This document shows positions 42,960 through 54,839 of a stretch of 64,000 nucleotides of DNA, piece after piece (position 1 is the stretch's first letter; each line of letters begins with the position of its first letter). The stretch is taken from NCBI GenBank assembly GCA_963555705.1, contig OY743170.1:28533362-28597361 (forward strand). The letters run 5' to 3'. The stretch comes from Ligustrum vulgare (Eukaryota > Streptophyta > Magnoliopsida > Lamiales > Oleaceae). Made by a program: the position numbers and the translations under genes. Below the pieces are notes generated by a model that saw only the letters and a list, made by a program, of their open reading frames with translations, was not told the DNA's origin and did no database searches.

Positions 42960-44315
42960 GCTCCTTATGACAGGTCTGTGTACCTCCTATCCTTATCCTT
43001 AGAGGCTTCAACATCATACTAGGAAGGAGGAAGTAAATGCGCTGACAGTGATATTACTTCGTCTGACATTCATCAACATAATATGAGTCAACTGTGGTGA
43101 AACCTAACCAATAATATGAATGTCATAGAGGATAACAATATACATGTACTAAAGTGAAACCACTGTTGTGATTATCAATTCAGTATAATATGTATATTGT
43201 AATTCAAATCGTATGCATAACTTAATAGAAGCATACATCATATCATTAATATTGACAAAATAATAATATTTGCCAAAATATTGAGATTTTAAAACCTTAA
43301 GAATTCAATAATTAATAATTTGGAGGGTTAAATTGCAATTTGATTAACTTGATTGACCAATTATGAAGGATTTTAAAACTTGAAGGATTAAATTTCAATT
43401 TCCCCAACTTTAGTGGCCAATTTATTATAGTCTTAAACTTTAGGGACTAAATTAGAAAATCTTCAAACTTTAGGGGCTGAATTAGAAAATATTTAACTTT
43501 AAAAGGCCCAACTTAAATAATTTTAAAACTTTAAGGTCTGATTTTACAAACTCAAAAGTCAGAAGGGCCAACTTTAAAAGATTTTATAACTTTAGGTTTT
43601 AAACATTATTTAAAACAAACTGGGAGGGCCAGAGATGCAAATAACTAAACTTTACTAAAATAGCAAATAGGCCCTTTAAAACTTCAAGTTTTCGAGTGAC
43701 GCACCTGGGATCAAGAACGCAGCAGCTGGGTTTTGAAACCCTAACTGCTGCCGCCACTCTTGAATCAAGAGATAGCGGCGCCACAACCGACATCTCTGGT
43801 CTCGCAGCCCTGCAGCGCCATAACGACGCTACACTCCAGCAACCCAGATGCACAGAGTCACTACGACGCTGCAACCTTCGCGTGCAGCTATGTCGCAGTG
43901 CAGCGCGCCCAGGCCGACAGTGTCGGTGACGTTGTGGTCACCGGAAGAATCCATTATTGTCATCATCCAGAATAATTTCAACATATCAACAGCAAAATTA
44001 CAGAATATACCCATCCAAAATTCATGATTCAATAACCAAGACAAAACGCCAAATTCACGGTAGAGAATCAAATTTGAAATAGATATGCATATGTTTAATT
44101 CCTAATTGCTGCACGTAAAAGTTTTGGATCATAGTTGATAATGTTCTAGAATTATTCAATGCCCAAAATCAATATACATGAATTCATATACATGCAGTAG
44201 TAAACATACGGTAGAATCTATTTTCATTTGAGTTCTCGACCACAGTAAGCAATAATCATGTATATGCATATTTCAGAATTAATAATTATAGTCCAACCTA
44301 AGCTCTGATACCACA
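42960..44315 (-). other. Non-coding interior of a minus-strand LTR element (tentative)
   Basis: No coding frame. 43,320-43,600 is a degenerate repeat built on 'aaactttaggggctaaattagaaaat'. 43,690-43,930 is unusually GC-rich with 'gcagc/gccgcc' motifs. 'AGCTCTGATACCACA' (44,301-44,315) is the complement of a tRNA-Met primer site next to the LTR at 44,316. I read this as the interior of a non-autonomous element whose other LTR is lost. Confidence 0.45.
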
Positions 44316-44757
44316 TGTAAACTATAATCTTAATATGGAATATATAGATTTAAACATGATTCCATTCAGGATCTTGACCATAAAAATTAATTACTGTAAA
44401 TCATAAAACATATCAGAATTCATAGCAATAAAGTTGAAAAATTATGAGTTCCTGTCACGGCTTTAATTGAATCCCGAAGAATAATATTGATATGAAATTC
44501 GCATTCTCTCTCTTAACCTAAGCCTTTAATTATGTTTCATAAGATTGAACTTCAATGATGGAATTTGAGTTTGGTATATATAGGTAGAGAGGGGCCGAAT
44601 TTCCTTATAGTCTTTTAATCTCAACCGTCCATCAAGGTTGTAGTATTAATATGAAATAATTCTAATTAAACCAAGTTTATATTAATTCAGCAGTTTACCT
44701 AATTACACCAGGATATGTAATGTGGGCCACATAATGAGAAGATATTAATTTCTAACA
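44316..44757 (-). repeat. LTR of a non-autonomous minus-strand element
   Basis: 442 bp, TGTAAACTATAATC...TTTCTAACA, adjoining the primer site 'TGGTATCAGAGCT' read on the minus strand. A TATA-like 'tatatataggtagagagg' lies near 44,573. Outer end assigned by the TG/CA rule only. Confidence 0.6.
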
Positions 44758-44973
44758 CACCACAGTGTCTACGTATGTGTCATCCAAGCATGAATGCTTT
44801 TGAGAGGTGGCAACAGAAACTTTTGAAGAAGACGCGGTCGATGGTATTGAAGTTGCGAATGAGGCCGAAGAAGGAAAGGAATATGTACATATGGAAGCCT
44901 ACCATTCATCAAATATGTAGATATGGAAGCCCACCATCAATACAATCAATAGTCGGTCCAGAGCCATGGCTTC
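44758..44973. other. Unassigned flank of the family B insertion
   Basis: About 215 bp, acidic codons on the plus strand (VATETFEEDAVDGIEVANEA) interrupted by stops. Not recognised. The last five bases GCTTC (44,969-44,973) are the left target duplication of the next element. Before that insertion this joined 53,013 onward. Confidence 0.4.
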
Positions 44974-45920
44974 TGTTCACCAATATCTCGTGATGCAAGA
45001 TATCCCCACAAGTGTACGGGTCATGAGAAGTAATAAAGTGGACCTAAGAGTTCGGATTATCGTCCCACGGAGACTGCTATTAATTATCGAAATATATTAG
45101 TTCTATACCTTATTTGAAGGGACGAAATAATTTGAGATTTTAAACTAAAACTAAGACAATACTTGAAGAATTAAAACTGCGAAATTTGTTTTGTTTTTAA
45201 AAATGATTGTAAAGTAGTTGGGATTCACGATTTCACCTAACCAATTAAATCAATTCCAATTCTAGTTTTATTTTCTAAATATGCATTCGGTCGAATTCAC
45301 TAATTTAAATTGAAATTCACTAATTATAGGTTTTGGAGAAACCTAGGTCAAGAAAGAGAGAATTCTGTTGAAAATCGCGAGAAAAAGCCCACAGTCGGCC
45401 CAGCCGGATAAGCACGCGATCGCGTGGCTTCAACCCTAGCGATCGCGTGGACTTCGTTAAAACTCTCGGGTTACAAATTTGTATCTTCTCGCGATCGCGT
45501 GGTATGTATCGAGTGATCGCGACTTCCATCTTTTTTCGGCTGTGTAAGTTGGTCCCTGACTTTTAATTGCACCTTCAATCCTCAACTTCCATTTGTTGCA
45601 ATTTAGTCCCCAAACTTTATCCTCTTCTCGATTTGTCCATTTAAGCTCTCAATTCATTCAATTGGGTCCTCCAACCTCTGATTCGTTCATTTTGGTACAT
45701 TGCATCTTTCCGGTTGAAATCACAAACTTATCAATTGCTCGTTTTAGCTCCAATTAACATCCAATTGTATCATTTTTCCATTAATTGCTTCATTCTTCGT
45801 TTTTTGGGATATTTTCTACAAAGTAAAAAAATAAACGTAAATTAGATAGCATATGTGCTAAAACGGAAATAATTACTTCTAATTTAGACATACAGATAAG
45901 CGTATAAAATACACTTATCA
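44974..45920 (-). repeat. 3' LTR of family B with internal deletion
   Basis: 947 bp against 1,480 bp in the 5' LTR. Collinear up to 'aatttaaattgaaattc' and again from 'ataggttttgga'. About 560 bp corresponding to 51,872-52,440 are missing. Ends TGTTCACC...CACTTATCA. Confidence 0.9.
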
Positions 45921-48828
45921 AATACCCCCAAACTAGAACTATTGTTTATCCTCGAACAATGTAAACTGAACTAATAAATTAAAATAACCACATGCAATTG
46001 TTTTTGTTGTGTCAACTTGTTTACCAAATGCCTCAATTGTGCAAATCAATTCAAGCTTTAAGCAAGAGTTATGAACAACAATGCAAAAAAATTTCTAGTT
46101 ATATCATGGCAGATTTTCAAGTGTGTGTGTGAATAGCCAATGTCAAATGCATACTTATGCAAAAGATATACTCAACACTGTGTGACTCATTATTCATAAT
46201 CAAGCCCGAGTCCCATGTGGTCAATCTATGAATTCTAATGAAATTCCTTTCAACGCTCATGGATAATCACCACTTTCTGCTTTTCTCTCACATCCCGGGG
46301 TTTTATCTATGTGGATTCTAAAACTATTCTTTGCTTTTTTCCACACGAGGATGTCAGAATCAGAAATATGTATGCACAACAAATCAAAAGAAAGCAGTCC
46401 CTAATTCTACAACCTCAACCACCACAGCTCAGTCAACTAAGCTTATACCATGCATTTATATAATTTTTTTTCTTTTGATGGACGACTTTTTCTTTTAATT
46501 GTCCCTATCGTTTACCATCTTTGTGCAAAACTTTTCATACTTGCTTTCTATATGACCCCTGTAACGGGCTTTCGGGTCGGCAACTCCCAAACCAGTTGAC
46601 TTTAGGGTACCATGTTCAAAGAACCCCTAAGACGTACTTGCCCGAGTCATAAAGACTTAAACAGAAAAGTTAAGATGTTATAATTTCTTATGTGTAAGTT
46701 CACTCTCCGTACTTGCTTTCTAATTGACCCCTGTAACGAAAGCTTTAGGTCGATGACTCCCAAGCCAGTTGGCTTTAGGGCACCAGGTTTGAAAGAATCC
46801 TCAGACTTACTTACTCGAGTCAAAAGGGCATTTGAAGATCAAAATAAGACCTTAAGCATTTTTCTATTTTTATACTGGAAATGGTTTATACCAGTTGACC
46901 AAAATGCAATGACTAAAGTGCAAAACCAAGAACCACAAACCTCCAACCCGTCAATACATACAAATTCCAACCATTTACCACCAAACTTGCCTTTTAGCAT
47001 GATTGGTTCTAATTTAGGGATGAGATGTCTAATGGTCTAATTCAGGGATTTTCAAGTCATACCTAAGTTCAAATTGCATAAAACTTTCCCCACATGTGTT
47101 AAACAAAATCCCTTACACAAGCAATTATCCAACGCTGGCTATGTGCGCAATGAATATGAATCTAGCAAAGCATAATTAGTTCAAAATAAGTTCATGCTTT
47201 CATGTTGTCCAATTTTCAAGCCTAAGCACAAATTAATTCATACTATATCCTAGGCAATAAACATGTCAACAAAGTTTTCAAATTTTATTTATTTATTTAT
47301 TTTTGGTCCCTATAGAATCGAATGAATATAAAATGAATGAAGAATGCAATGAATTTTCACCCCCAAACTTGAAATGAACATTGTCCTCAATGTTTTTCAA
47401 AAAGATTCAACAATGTAAAACAAGACAAAGAAAAGAGAACGAGAACTTCCCAAGTATAGAGGATGTATTTCTTTGAAGCTTCCTGTTGCACTGCATTGGA
47501 TGAATCGACCATTTGTTTGTATTGTTCAAATTGGGTTGGCATGTTTTGACTGGTGTTTTCCTTGCAAATAGGAGATAATTAGCATTAGAAGTCATAAACA
47601 TTAATAATAAATAATGGACGTTCAGTACCACACTTCCAAACTAAAGTTAAAGCAAAATTCTGAATTTTCAACAATGGTAGACCACACATATTCAAGCCTT
47701 GACATTGCCTAGAAAAACACAAAATTTTTTGAGCCATATTTTGATATGTTAAAGTTCACAGCATGGTCTACAACATATTAAAAATTCAGGTCATTTGGAG
47801 TTCAATAAGGTCATGACAAATTATGGAGAAGTGGGTGACGTGAACTGATTTTCTGGTGCAATGGCCAGCAGTGGCCTGCAATGCGGCTGCCTTGATGCAA
47901 TGTTGGTTTTCATGATTTTCATGCAATGAAGTGTACTAATTCATGAACTAAACATACATACTCAATAATAACCATGTCATGAAGATAAATCCTCGGAAGA
48001 ATCTCTCAAATTTGAACAAAAATCTCATTGTAGCATTTTATCAAACACTTAATGTGCATTACAAAAATCAAAGAAAGTGCATCAATTTGGAACATTTATT
48101 GACCCAAAAATTTTACCTATTAAATCACAAATCACATTCTCCAACATCTAACCTAAACCCATTCTTCACCATTCACAATTTCAAAATCCCAGAACTCAAA
48201 GAAAATTTCAAAATTTTGAGCAAACATTGATTTAAGTGAAGAATTTCATAACGTTTGCTTGATCTTGAAGTGAAAGAAGCGAAGAATTTGATGCAAAGAA
48301 GTGTTGATGGCATACAAAAATAAATGAAAATCATGTTTGGAGTGATTTGGGAAGAGAAAACGAGTTTGTAATGTTTGAGATTGAAAAAATCAAGTAAAAG
48401 GCTTTAAACTACCGGATCTGGTCCCAGTTCAACCACGCGATCGCTTGGTAGGAATTCCAGCGATTGCGTGGTCAAAACCTGTAACACATTTTAATTAAAA
48501 ACTCATTCTCGTGATCACGAAAGAGTTGTACTAAGAGATCGCTCAGTTGTCCGGCAGCTTTGAAATTTTTCCTATTTTTGAGCTTCTACCTCGTTTTTAA
48601 CCCCCTAATCACATCATGATGTATGCAATGATTTTCCAAACATGAACTTCATGATCTAAACGATTGTGTTTAATGTGAGAGATGACAATTAAAAGCCTAG
48701 TTTAACAAAAATATGCAAAATTAAAGACATACCTAAATATGCAAAAATAGTGCAACAAGCAATAGAGTTTTAACATGCAAACATGTAAAACACTCAAACA
48801 GGTTACCTATCATGCATTTATCTAAAAT
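45921..48828 (-). other. Non-coding 3' internal region of family B
   Basis: About 2.9 kb without coding potential. Contains two copies of an imperfect repeat around 46,530-46,660 and 46,700-46,830 ('tacttgctttcta...gacccctgtaacg', 'actcccaa.ccagttg.ctttaggg'). The right part resembles 1-1,020 of family A. The polypurine tract lies at its left end on the plus map. Confidence 0.6.
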
Positions 48829-50225
48829 TCAGCAAATAAATAAATTATGAAAGCGTAATAAATAAAAGGAAAGAAAGGTTGGGTTGCCTCCCAACAAGCG
48901 CTCTGTTTTAAGTCTTAAGCCTGACTTTTGCACATCGAAATCATGGAGGCTTGAAAGATCCTCTTGAAGCCCTGCACACTTTGCAATTTCCTTCTTTGCA
49001 CTTTTCAACCTTGTTTTGCACCTTGATGACTCCATTGTTTGGGAACTGAGCAAAATTTTGTTTTTCCTCCTTCTTCAAGTTATTTCCTTTCTTCTTCACC
49101 TCCATCTTCCCTTCATTTTTCTTCGAAGTGTTGTCTAACTTTATTCCTTGCTTCAAAGTTTCTTCTAGTTTCTGAATTACTCCTTCCACCTTGAAGCAAC
49201 TTTCCTTTAGATATTCGAGATCCTGTCTTGGCTTGATGCTAAAGCTGACTTGTTCATTCTCGACTCTAAAAATGATTTCCCCCTTTTCAATATCGATTAG
49301 GGCCAGGGGCGGAGCCAGCCCACTTTTTTGGCTTTATAAAAGATTATTTGTAATAGGGGTGGGCCAGGGCTCAGTTAGCCCACCCTGGCTCCGCCCATGC
49401 TCGTCCAGTAGCAAGAAATGGTCTTCCAAATATCAGGGGCATCTGAGTGTCTTCTTCCATATCAAGGATTACAATGTCAACTGGAAAGAAGAACTTGTCC
49501 ACTTTGACAATCACGTTTTCCACTATCTCATATGGACACTGTATAAACCTGTTGGAAAGCTTCAACGTGATATTAGTTTGTTTAGAATCCCCCAAACCTA
49601 ATTTCTTGTACACAGACAAAGGCATTAAATTGACACTGGCACTAAGATCAGACAATACATTATCAAAAGTAAATTTACCAATAGTACAAGGGATAGAGAA
49701 ACTCCTTGGATCTGTTAGTTTCTGTGGCAACTTCTTTTCGATAATGGCACTGCATTCCTCACTAAGAGCTACTGTTTCATGATCAATCAATTTCCTTTTG
49801 TTTGACAGCATTTCTTTCATGAACTTCAAATATAGGGGCATTTGAGCTAAGATTTCGGCAAAAGGGATGTTTATATGTAATTTCTTGAAAATCTCCAAAA
49901 ATTTCCCAAATTACTGCTCCAGATTTTGCTTTCTCAGTCTTTGTGGATATGAAACTGGAGGTACATATGCCTTGACTAAAGGTCGAACTCGAACTTCGTC
50001 TTCCACTTTTTCTTGAGTTTCTGAATTTGACCCCTGTTACTTTTCACTTTTCTGCTCTTCCACCACATTTTTCTTCTGGTTCTTCTGCTTTTCATATTCC
50101 TCTACAGTCACTTCAGATAGCTGAACCTCGCTCCTTGTTGTTATTGCGTTAACATGCTCACGAGGGTTTGTTTCAGTGTTGCTTGGTAACTGTCCAGGTT
50201 GTCTTGTTGCACTGCTCGCTGCCAA
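48829..50225 (-). pseudogene. Family B linker and aspartic protease
   Basis: Minus strand. Linker 50,037-50,225, protease 49,371-49,898: KLTDPRSFSIPCTIG, VLSDLSASVNLMPLSVYKKL, VIVKVDKFFFPVDIVILDME, PLIFGRPFLATGRA. The active site reads DLSAS instead of DLGAS. A 95-bp MITE at 49,303-49,398 interrupts the frame just after FLATGRA; coding resumes as LIDIEKGEIIFRVENEQ. A lysine-rich tail (48,941-49,189) ends the coding part. Stops at several points. Confidence 0.82.
49303..49398. mobile_element. Small MITE in family B protease
   Basis: About 95 bp with inverted ends CAGGGGCGGAGCCAG / CTGGCTCCGCCCATG. This GGGGCGGAGCC-ended short repeat is widespread in plants. Taking it out rejoins GRA and LIDIEKG of the protease reading frame. 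Confidence 0.75.
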
Positions 50226-50506
50226 TCTCCCACCTGTTTCTTCAAATTTTTTATTTCAGCAGCTTGATTCATTAATTCTCCATTCTGACTCTTGACCAGC
50301 TGGATTAACACTTCTATGTTCTCGGATATGTTTTTCTGAGATTGTTGCTGTTGCTGTTACTGAAATCCAGGTGGGCGCTGAACAGTCTGATTGTTAGACC
50401 AAGAAAAATTTGGATGATTCTTCCATTCTGGGTTGTATGTTTGTGAATATGGACCACCCTGCTGTTTGTTTCCCACGAAGTTAACTTGCTCTAGATTTGA
50501 TTGATT

Positions 50507-51412
50507 TTACTGTAATGGGCAAAAATTTACAGCGTGATTCTCAAAGCAAAAATCACACAAAACCGTTTGTAACGAATTGACTGGTTGCACACCCATGCTG
50601 TCTATTTTCTTTGTCAAAGCATCCATCTTAGCATTTAATGCTGTAATCTCATTAACAGCAACAATTCCCCCAGACTTTGGTGTAGCTCTATCTGAGTACC
50701 ACTGGTAACTATGCCCAGTAATCTTCTCAAAAATCTCAGATGCTTCTTCATATGTCATATCCATTACAGATCCTCCAGCTGCTGAGTTTGCATACTTTTT
50801 ATTCTCATTCGTCAACCCATTGTAGAATGTTTGAACTAGTATCCAATCAGCGATTCCATGTGTAGGACACTTTCTGATGAGCTCATCGAATCTTTCTCAA
50901 GCCTCAAAAATTGATTCCCCAGGCTGTTGACTGAATGATAAAATCTCACGTCTTAACTTTGACATGCGTCCAGGTGGGAAAAATTTATCTACAAATTTCT
51001 GGCTCATAACTTCAAAAGTGGTGATTGTGTGTAGGGGCAAAAAGTAAAACCAGGCTTTTGCTTCAGATGGCAATCCATGAAAAACGCACGAATTTTGGAT
51101 CAAGGATATCAAGGAAGTCTTGATCTCAAAATTATTAGCTCGGATTGCGGGAGGTACAATGCAGGTTCCAATGTTCCCCACAGGAGGAACCATGTAGTCT
51201 CGCAAAACGCGTCTTCCATGATTTTGTTGCTGCCCATTCACAGCTGCTGGCAGATCTTGTTGATTTTCCTGATCATCCTGAATTCTGTCATCTGCCATGG
51301 TTAAGTCTGTTTGTTGATTCGCTTTCAACTGTTGTCTACGCCTCTTTCGAAATGTGCGTTCAATCTCTGTATCAAAAGGAAGCAAATCAAATGACTTAGT
51401 CCTTCTTAACAT
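50507..51412 (-). pseudogene. Family B gag (Athila type)
   Basis: N-terminal part 50,897-51,412: MLRRTKSFDLLPFDTEIERT, VLRDYMVPPVGNI, IRANNFEIKTSLISLIQNSC, FHGLPSEAKAWFYFLPL, KFFPPGRMSKLRREILSFSQ. C-terminal part 50,507-50,815: DMTYEEASEIFEKITGHSY, then knuckle CDFCFENHAVNFC. Athila gag is recognisable by the 'RDYxxPxxxxxxxxIVxPxIxANNFEIK' opening. A stop near 50,896 (Q to TGA/TAA) splits it. Confidence 0.85.
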
Positions 51413-51511
51413 AAAATAAAGTAAACAAAAATAAAAATAAAAATAAAAAAAAGCAAAATAACGTTCAAAGTAAAATAAGAACTAATGGGTATCGATATTA
51501 ATTAACAGTCC

Positions 51512-51531
51512 CCGACAATGGCGCCAAAAAC
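51512..51531 (-). promoter_or_regulatory. Primer-binding site of family B
   Basis: Minus strand TTTTTGGCGCCATTGTCGGGG next to the LTR end: the standard TGGCGCCxTTGTCGGGG site of plant Athila elements. Confidence 0.88.
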
Positions 51532-51532
51532 T

Positions 51533-53012
51533 TGTTCACCAATATCTCGCGATGCAATATATCCCCGCAAGTGTACGGGTCATGAGAAGTAATAAAGTGG
51601 ACCTAAGAGTCCGGATTATCGTCCCACGGAGACTACAATTAATTATCGAAATATGTTAGTTCTATTTCTTATTTGAAGGGACGAAATCATTTGAAATTTT
51701 AAACTAAAACTAAGACAATGAATTAAAATTGAGAAATTTGTTTTGTTTTTAAAAACGATTGTAAAGTAGTTGGGATTCACGATTTCACCTAACCAATTAA
51801 ATCAATTCCAATTCCAGTTTTATTTTCTAAATATGCATTCAGTCGAATTCACTAATTTAAATTGAAATTCCTCTCTTGAGTTTAAATCAATTCTACCTAA
51901 ATAAGTCAACCATGTATCTCTACAGCGGGTTTGAATATTTCTTATCTAGATGCAATAAACACAAGAATTCACACACGACCGCAATAATAACAAAAGTATA
52001 TATCTATCTCTTGTTCAATTACTGGATTTATTACCACGTTCTAAGATATTAACTCACCTCTCGGATTATGAAAATAACTCAATATATCATGAATTGGTGA
52101 TCAAGCAATTCAAGCATTAAGAACAATAATAAATCAATACATACAACAAAATCGTTAAAACAACGGAATTTGGAATTAAAATAATCTGACTAGGTTACAT
52201 CGTTCATCCCAACATAGAATTTACTATTTAGTTACACATCATTGATAAAGAACAAAAACAGTAAATATAAGCATTCATTGAAAGTAGTGTAAAGAATGGA
52301 AATCTTGCACCAAGTATCTATTCTTCAATTCACGCTCCTTTGCAACGCTTGATTCCCCAAGAATTTGATGTTGAATTCTCTATTGTGGCTCGTTCTATGG
52401 AGAGGCAAATGTCCAGATTTCATGCATCATGTGTTGTATATATAGGTTTTGGAAAAACCTAGATCAAGAAAGAGAGAATTCTGTTGAAAATCGCGAGAAA
52501 AAGCCCACAGTCGGCCCATCCGGATAAGCACGCGATCACGTGGATTTCGTTAAAACTCTCGGGGTTACAATTTTGTATCTTCTCGCGATCGCGTGGTATG
52601 TATCCAGTGATCGCGACTTCCATCTTTTTTCGGCTGTGTAAGTTGGTCCCTGACTTTTAATTGCACCTTCAATTCTCAACTTCCATTTGTTGCAATTTAG
52701 TCCCCAAACTTTATCTTCTTCTCGATTTGTCCATTAAGCTCTCAATTCATTCAATTGGGTCCTCCAATCTCTGATTCATTCATTTTGGCACATTGCATCT
52801 TTCCGGTTGACGTCACAAACTTATCAATTGCTCGTTTTAGCTCCAATTAACATCCAATTGTATTATTTTTCCATTAATTGCTTCATTCTTCGCCTTTTGG
52901 GATATTTTCTACAAAGTAAACAAATAAATATAAATTAAATAGCATATGTCCTAAACGGAAATAATTTCTTCTAATTTAGACATACAGATAAGCGTATAAA
53001 ATACACTTATTA
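51533..53012 (-). repeat. 5' LTR of family B
   Basis: 1,480 bp, the full-length LTR. Contains several GCGATCGCGTGG palindromes (52,531-52,620) and, on the minus strand, a TATA-like region at about 52,436 (CCTATATATACAACAC). Left end TGTTCACC, right end CACTTATTA (CA changed to TA). Confidence 0.9.
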
Positions 53013-53097
53013 GCTTCTCTCCTTACCCAACAACCTAATTGGTAATATTATCAATTATTTCAATTGGATTGTTTTGTAATTTGTATAGGAGATATAG

Positions 53098-53242
53098 GAG
53101 AAATCCAAGTCGAGGCAGTACTGGGAGAAAGAGGACGGGATCTTAAAAAGGGAATTTGATTACTTTGCACTGTCTCTGCAATGGTCGGGCACCGTCTGTC
53201 GCCATACTAAGCATTGTTATTCCTCCAATGGTTGTTGTCGTG
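53098..53242 (+). pseudogene. RNase T2 (S-like ribonuclease) exon
   Basis: Open frame [15 protein letters not shown] then [20 protein letters not shown] and [11 protein letters not shown], ending at a good donor (GTTAGT, 53,243). This matches the N-terminal part of RNS2-type RNase T2 enzymes ([18 protein letters not shown] at the exon end), vacuolar or ER enzymes that degrade rRNA. An AG acceptor-like site precedes it at 53,096-53,097. The next exon (with the catalytic IHGLWPD block) was not found to 58 kb. Either an isolated fragment or an exon of a gene disrupted by insertions. Confidence 0.75.
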
Positions 53243-53248
53243 GTTAGT

Positions 53249-54185
53249 TTTATTCTTTCTTTTGTGTGTAATAGTAGCATGTACGTGCTTTGCACGTTTT
53301 ATGTATTGACGATGAATGTTATAATAACATTTTTTAAGTACTAATAATATTTTTTAAAATAGTTGAAGTAATTGATATTGCTAGTGAAAAATTGTAAATA
53401 GTAAATTGACTTCAAATCTTAATATATTAATATTTTTTTGAAAATTTTCATCCAATTCATCGAAATATATATGAGACAATTATATAAAATGTTATCTTAA
53501 TAAATAAATCACGTATGATGTATTAAGAAGTAATCTGATATCATAAAATATTAGGTAAATCAATAATTTATTTAAAAAATATTTATGATAGGTCGCGAAA
53601 AATGAGAAAAAGCTGTGTATAGATAAATTAAATTAATTTGTGAGCATATCTTTATAATAATAAAAAAAAGTTTAATATTATGCTCATGTTTGAAGAAATT
53701 AAAATAAGATTTTAATCCAAGTTGAAGTAAAAAAATAATTGTAACCACACATTTCATCAAACCAACAACTTTTCAACCATATTTTTATTAAATTATATCA
53801 AAATCTATTAAAAACTGATTTCAATCATCACGAAATAGTAACTATATAAATTTATACTAAAATTTCAGTTTTGATTTTTTTCTTTTCAATAGAGTTTTGA
53901 AATTATTTATTTTATATTCTTAATCATAAAATATCTGTTTATATAAATTAATTGATGATTTTGATAAGAATTTAAGTGAATTTAAAAATAAAATATTTCA
54001 CACTTTACTTTGAAAAAAAAAAAATTAATTGGTAACTTAAACATAATTTTGAATTAAAAATTAAATAAAAAATCATTAAACACATAAACGCATAATTTGA
54101 ATTATTCAACGAAGTTATCACGGAAATGAAATTTAATGGGACAATATTCTAATACTAAATTAAAAAGCAACGACGTTAAATTAAT
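53249..54185. other. AT-rich intergenic DNA
   Basis: No gene. Left end has the palindrome ACGTGCTTTGCACGT (about 53,284-53,298), matched in inverted context near 54,569. Confidence 0.4.
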
Positions 54186-54370
54186 ATTAAGCCCTTGTTT
54201 GGTGTCCATTTTTTCAAAACACTTTTTTTTTCAGACTCATTTTCGACTATACATTTATACAATAAAATATTCTACATATAAACTCAAAAAATTTTCTTTA
54301 CTTTTCAATCATACAATCTCCAAAAAATCACTATTCAAAATATCAATTTCTCATTAAAATGAGAATCAAG
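54186..54370. repeat. MITE-like sequence, right end unclear
   Basis: Starts 'agcccttgtttggtgtcc', the same family as the element at 55,893-56,176 ('gctctgtttggtga ... catcaaacaagggct'); both hold 'atcata.aatc.c..aaaatcactattca'. The right terminal repeat is not recognisable. Confidence 0.5.
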
Positions 54371-54839
54371 TAGAGACTAATTGAATAACCAATTTCGATT
54401 TAGTCATCATGGATAAATTAATATTTTTTTAAATAAGAATTAAAATATATGTAAAATAAGTTTCAATAAATAAACTAAGGATATTATTGAGAAAAAATGA
54501 ATGTGAGGACAAAATGAAATATCAAAATATTTCCACTCATCCACTCTTTTAAGATACAGTAAGTAAAACGTGCATTGCACGTGATATTGCAACGTCGTTG
54601 TGACGTTACTATTATTATTTAAATATGTATAATTTGGATAAATTGGATGAAAATTGTTCAAATTTATTCTATAGACTATTGATCATTCAAAAGAGACATA
54701 ATATACCAAATTAGTAAGTGCCCAACTTTTGTTATCAAACTCAATTTGTTCGTAAATTTAATTAATTGAATTATTAAACTATAAATATGTTTTAATAAAA
54801 CTTTAGTGAAGAGAAAATATCTAGTGAGGGTGTTGGCTC

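Larger units (their letters stand above)
39050..42960 (+). mobile_element. Second family A (Athila-type gag-protease) element, 3' truncated
   Basis: Plus strand. LTR in two parts (about 39,050-39,269 and 40,100-40,599) split by solo LTR C. Primer site 40,600-40,625, gag 40,764-41,590, Cassandra insertion, knuckle and linker 42,342-42,950. It fades out near 42,960 without protease or 3' LTR. Matches the left element (1-4,196) along gag, knuckle, primer site and LTR. Outer LTR start placed only by alignment to the left copy. Confidence 0.75.
44974..53012 (-). mobile_element. Complete Athila-like gag-protease-only element, family B
   Basis: 8.0 kb, minus strand. 5' LTR 51,533-53,012, 3' LTR 44,974-45,920, perfect target duplication GCTTC (44,969-44,973; 53,013-53,017). 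Primer site at 51,512-51,531, gag 50,507-51,412, protease 49,303-50,225, 3 kb of non-coding sequence, and a polypurine tract AGTTTGGGGGTATT at 45,921-45,936. No RT, RNase H or integrase anywhere between the LTRs. A non-autonomous form that would need enzymes from a full Athila relative. Confidence 0.9.

Noticed and set aside
43599..44071. GC-rich overlapping frames near 43.7-43.9 kb as a gene
   Set aside because: Frames on both strands are of similar length, composition is repetitive, and no domain or splice sites are seen; likely interior of an LTR element.
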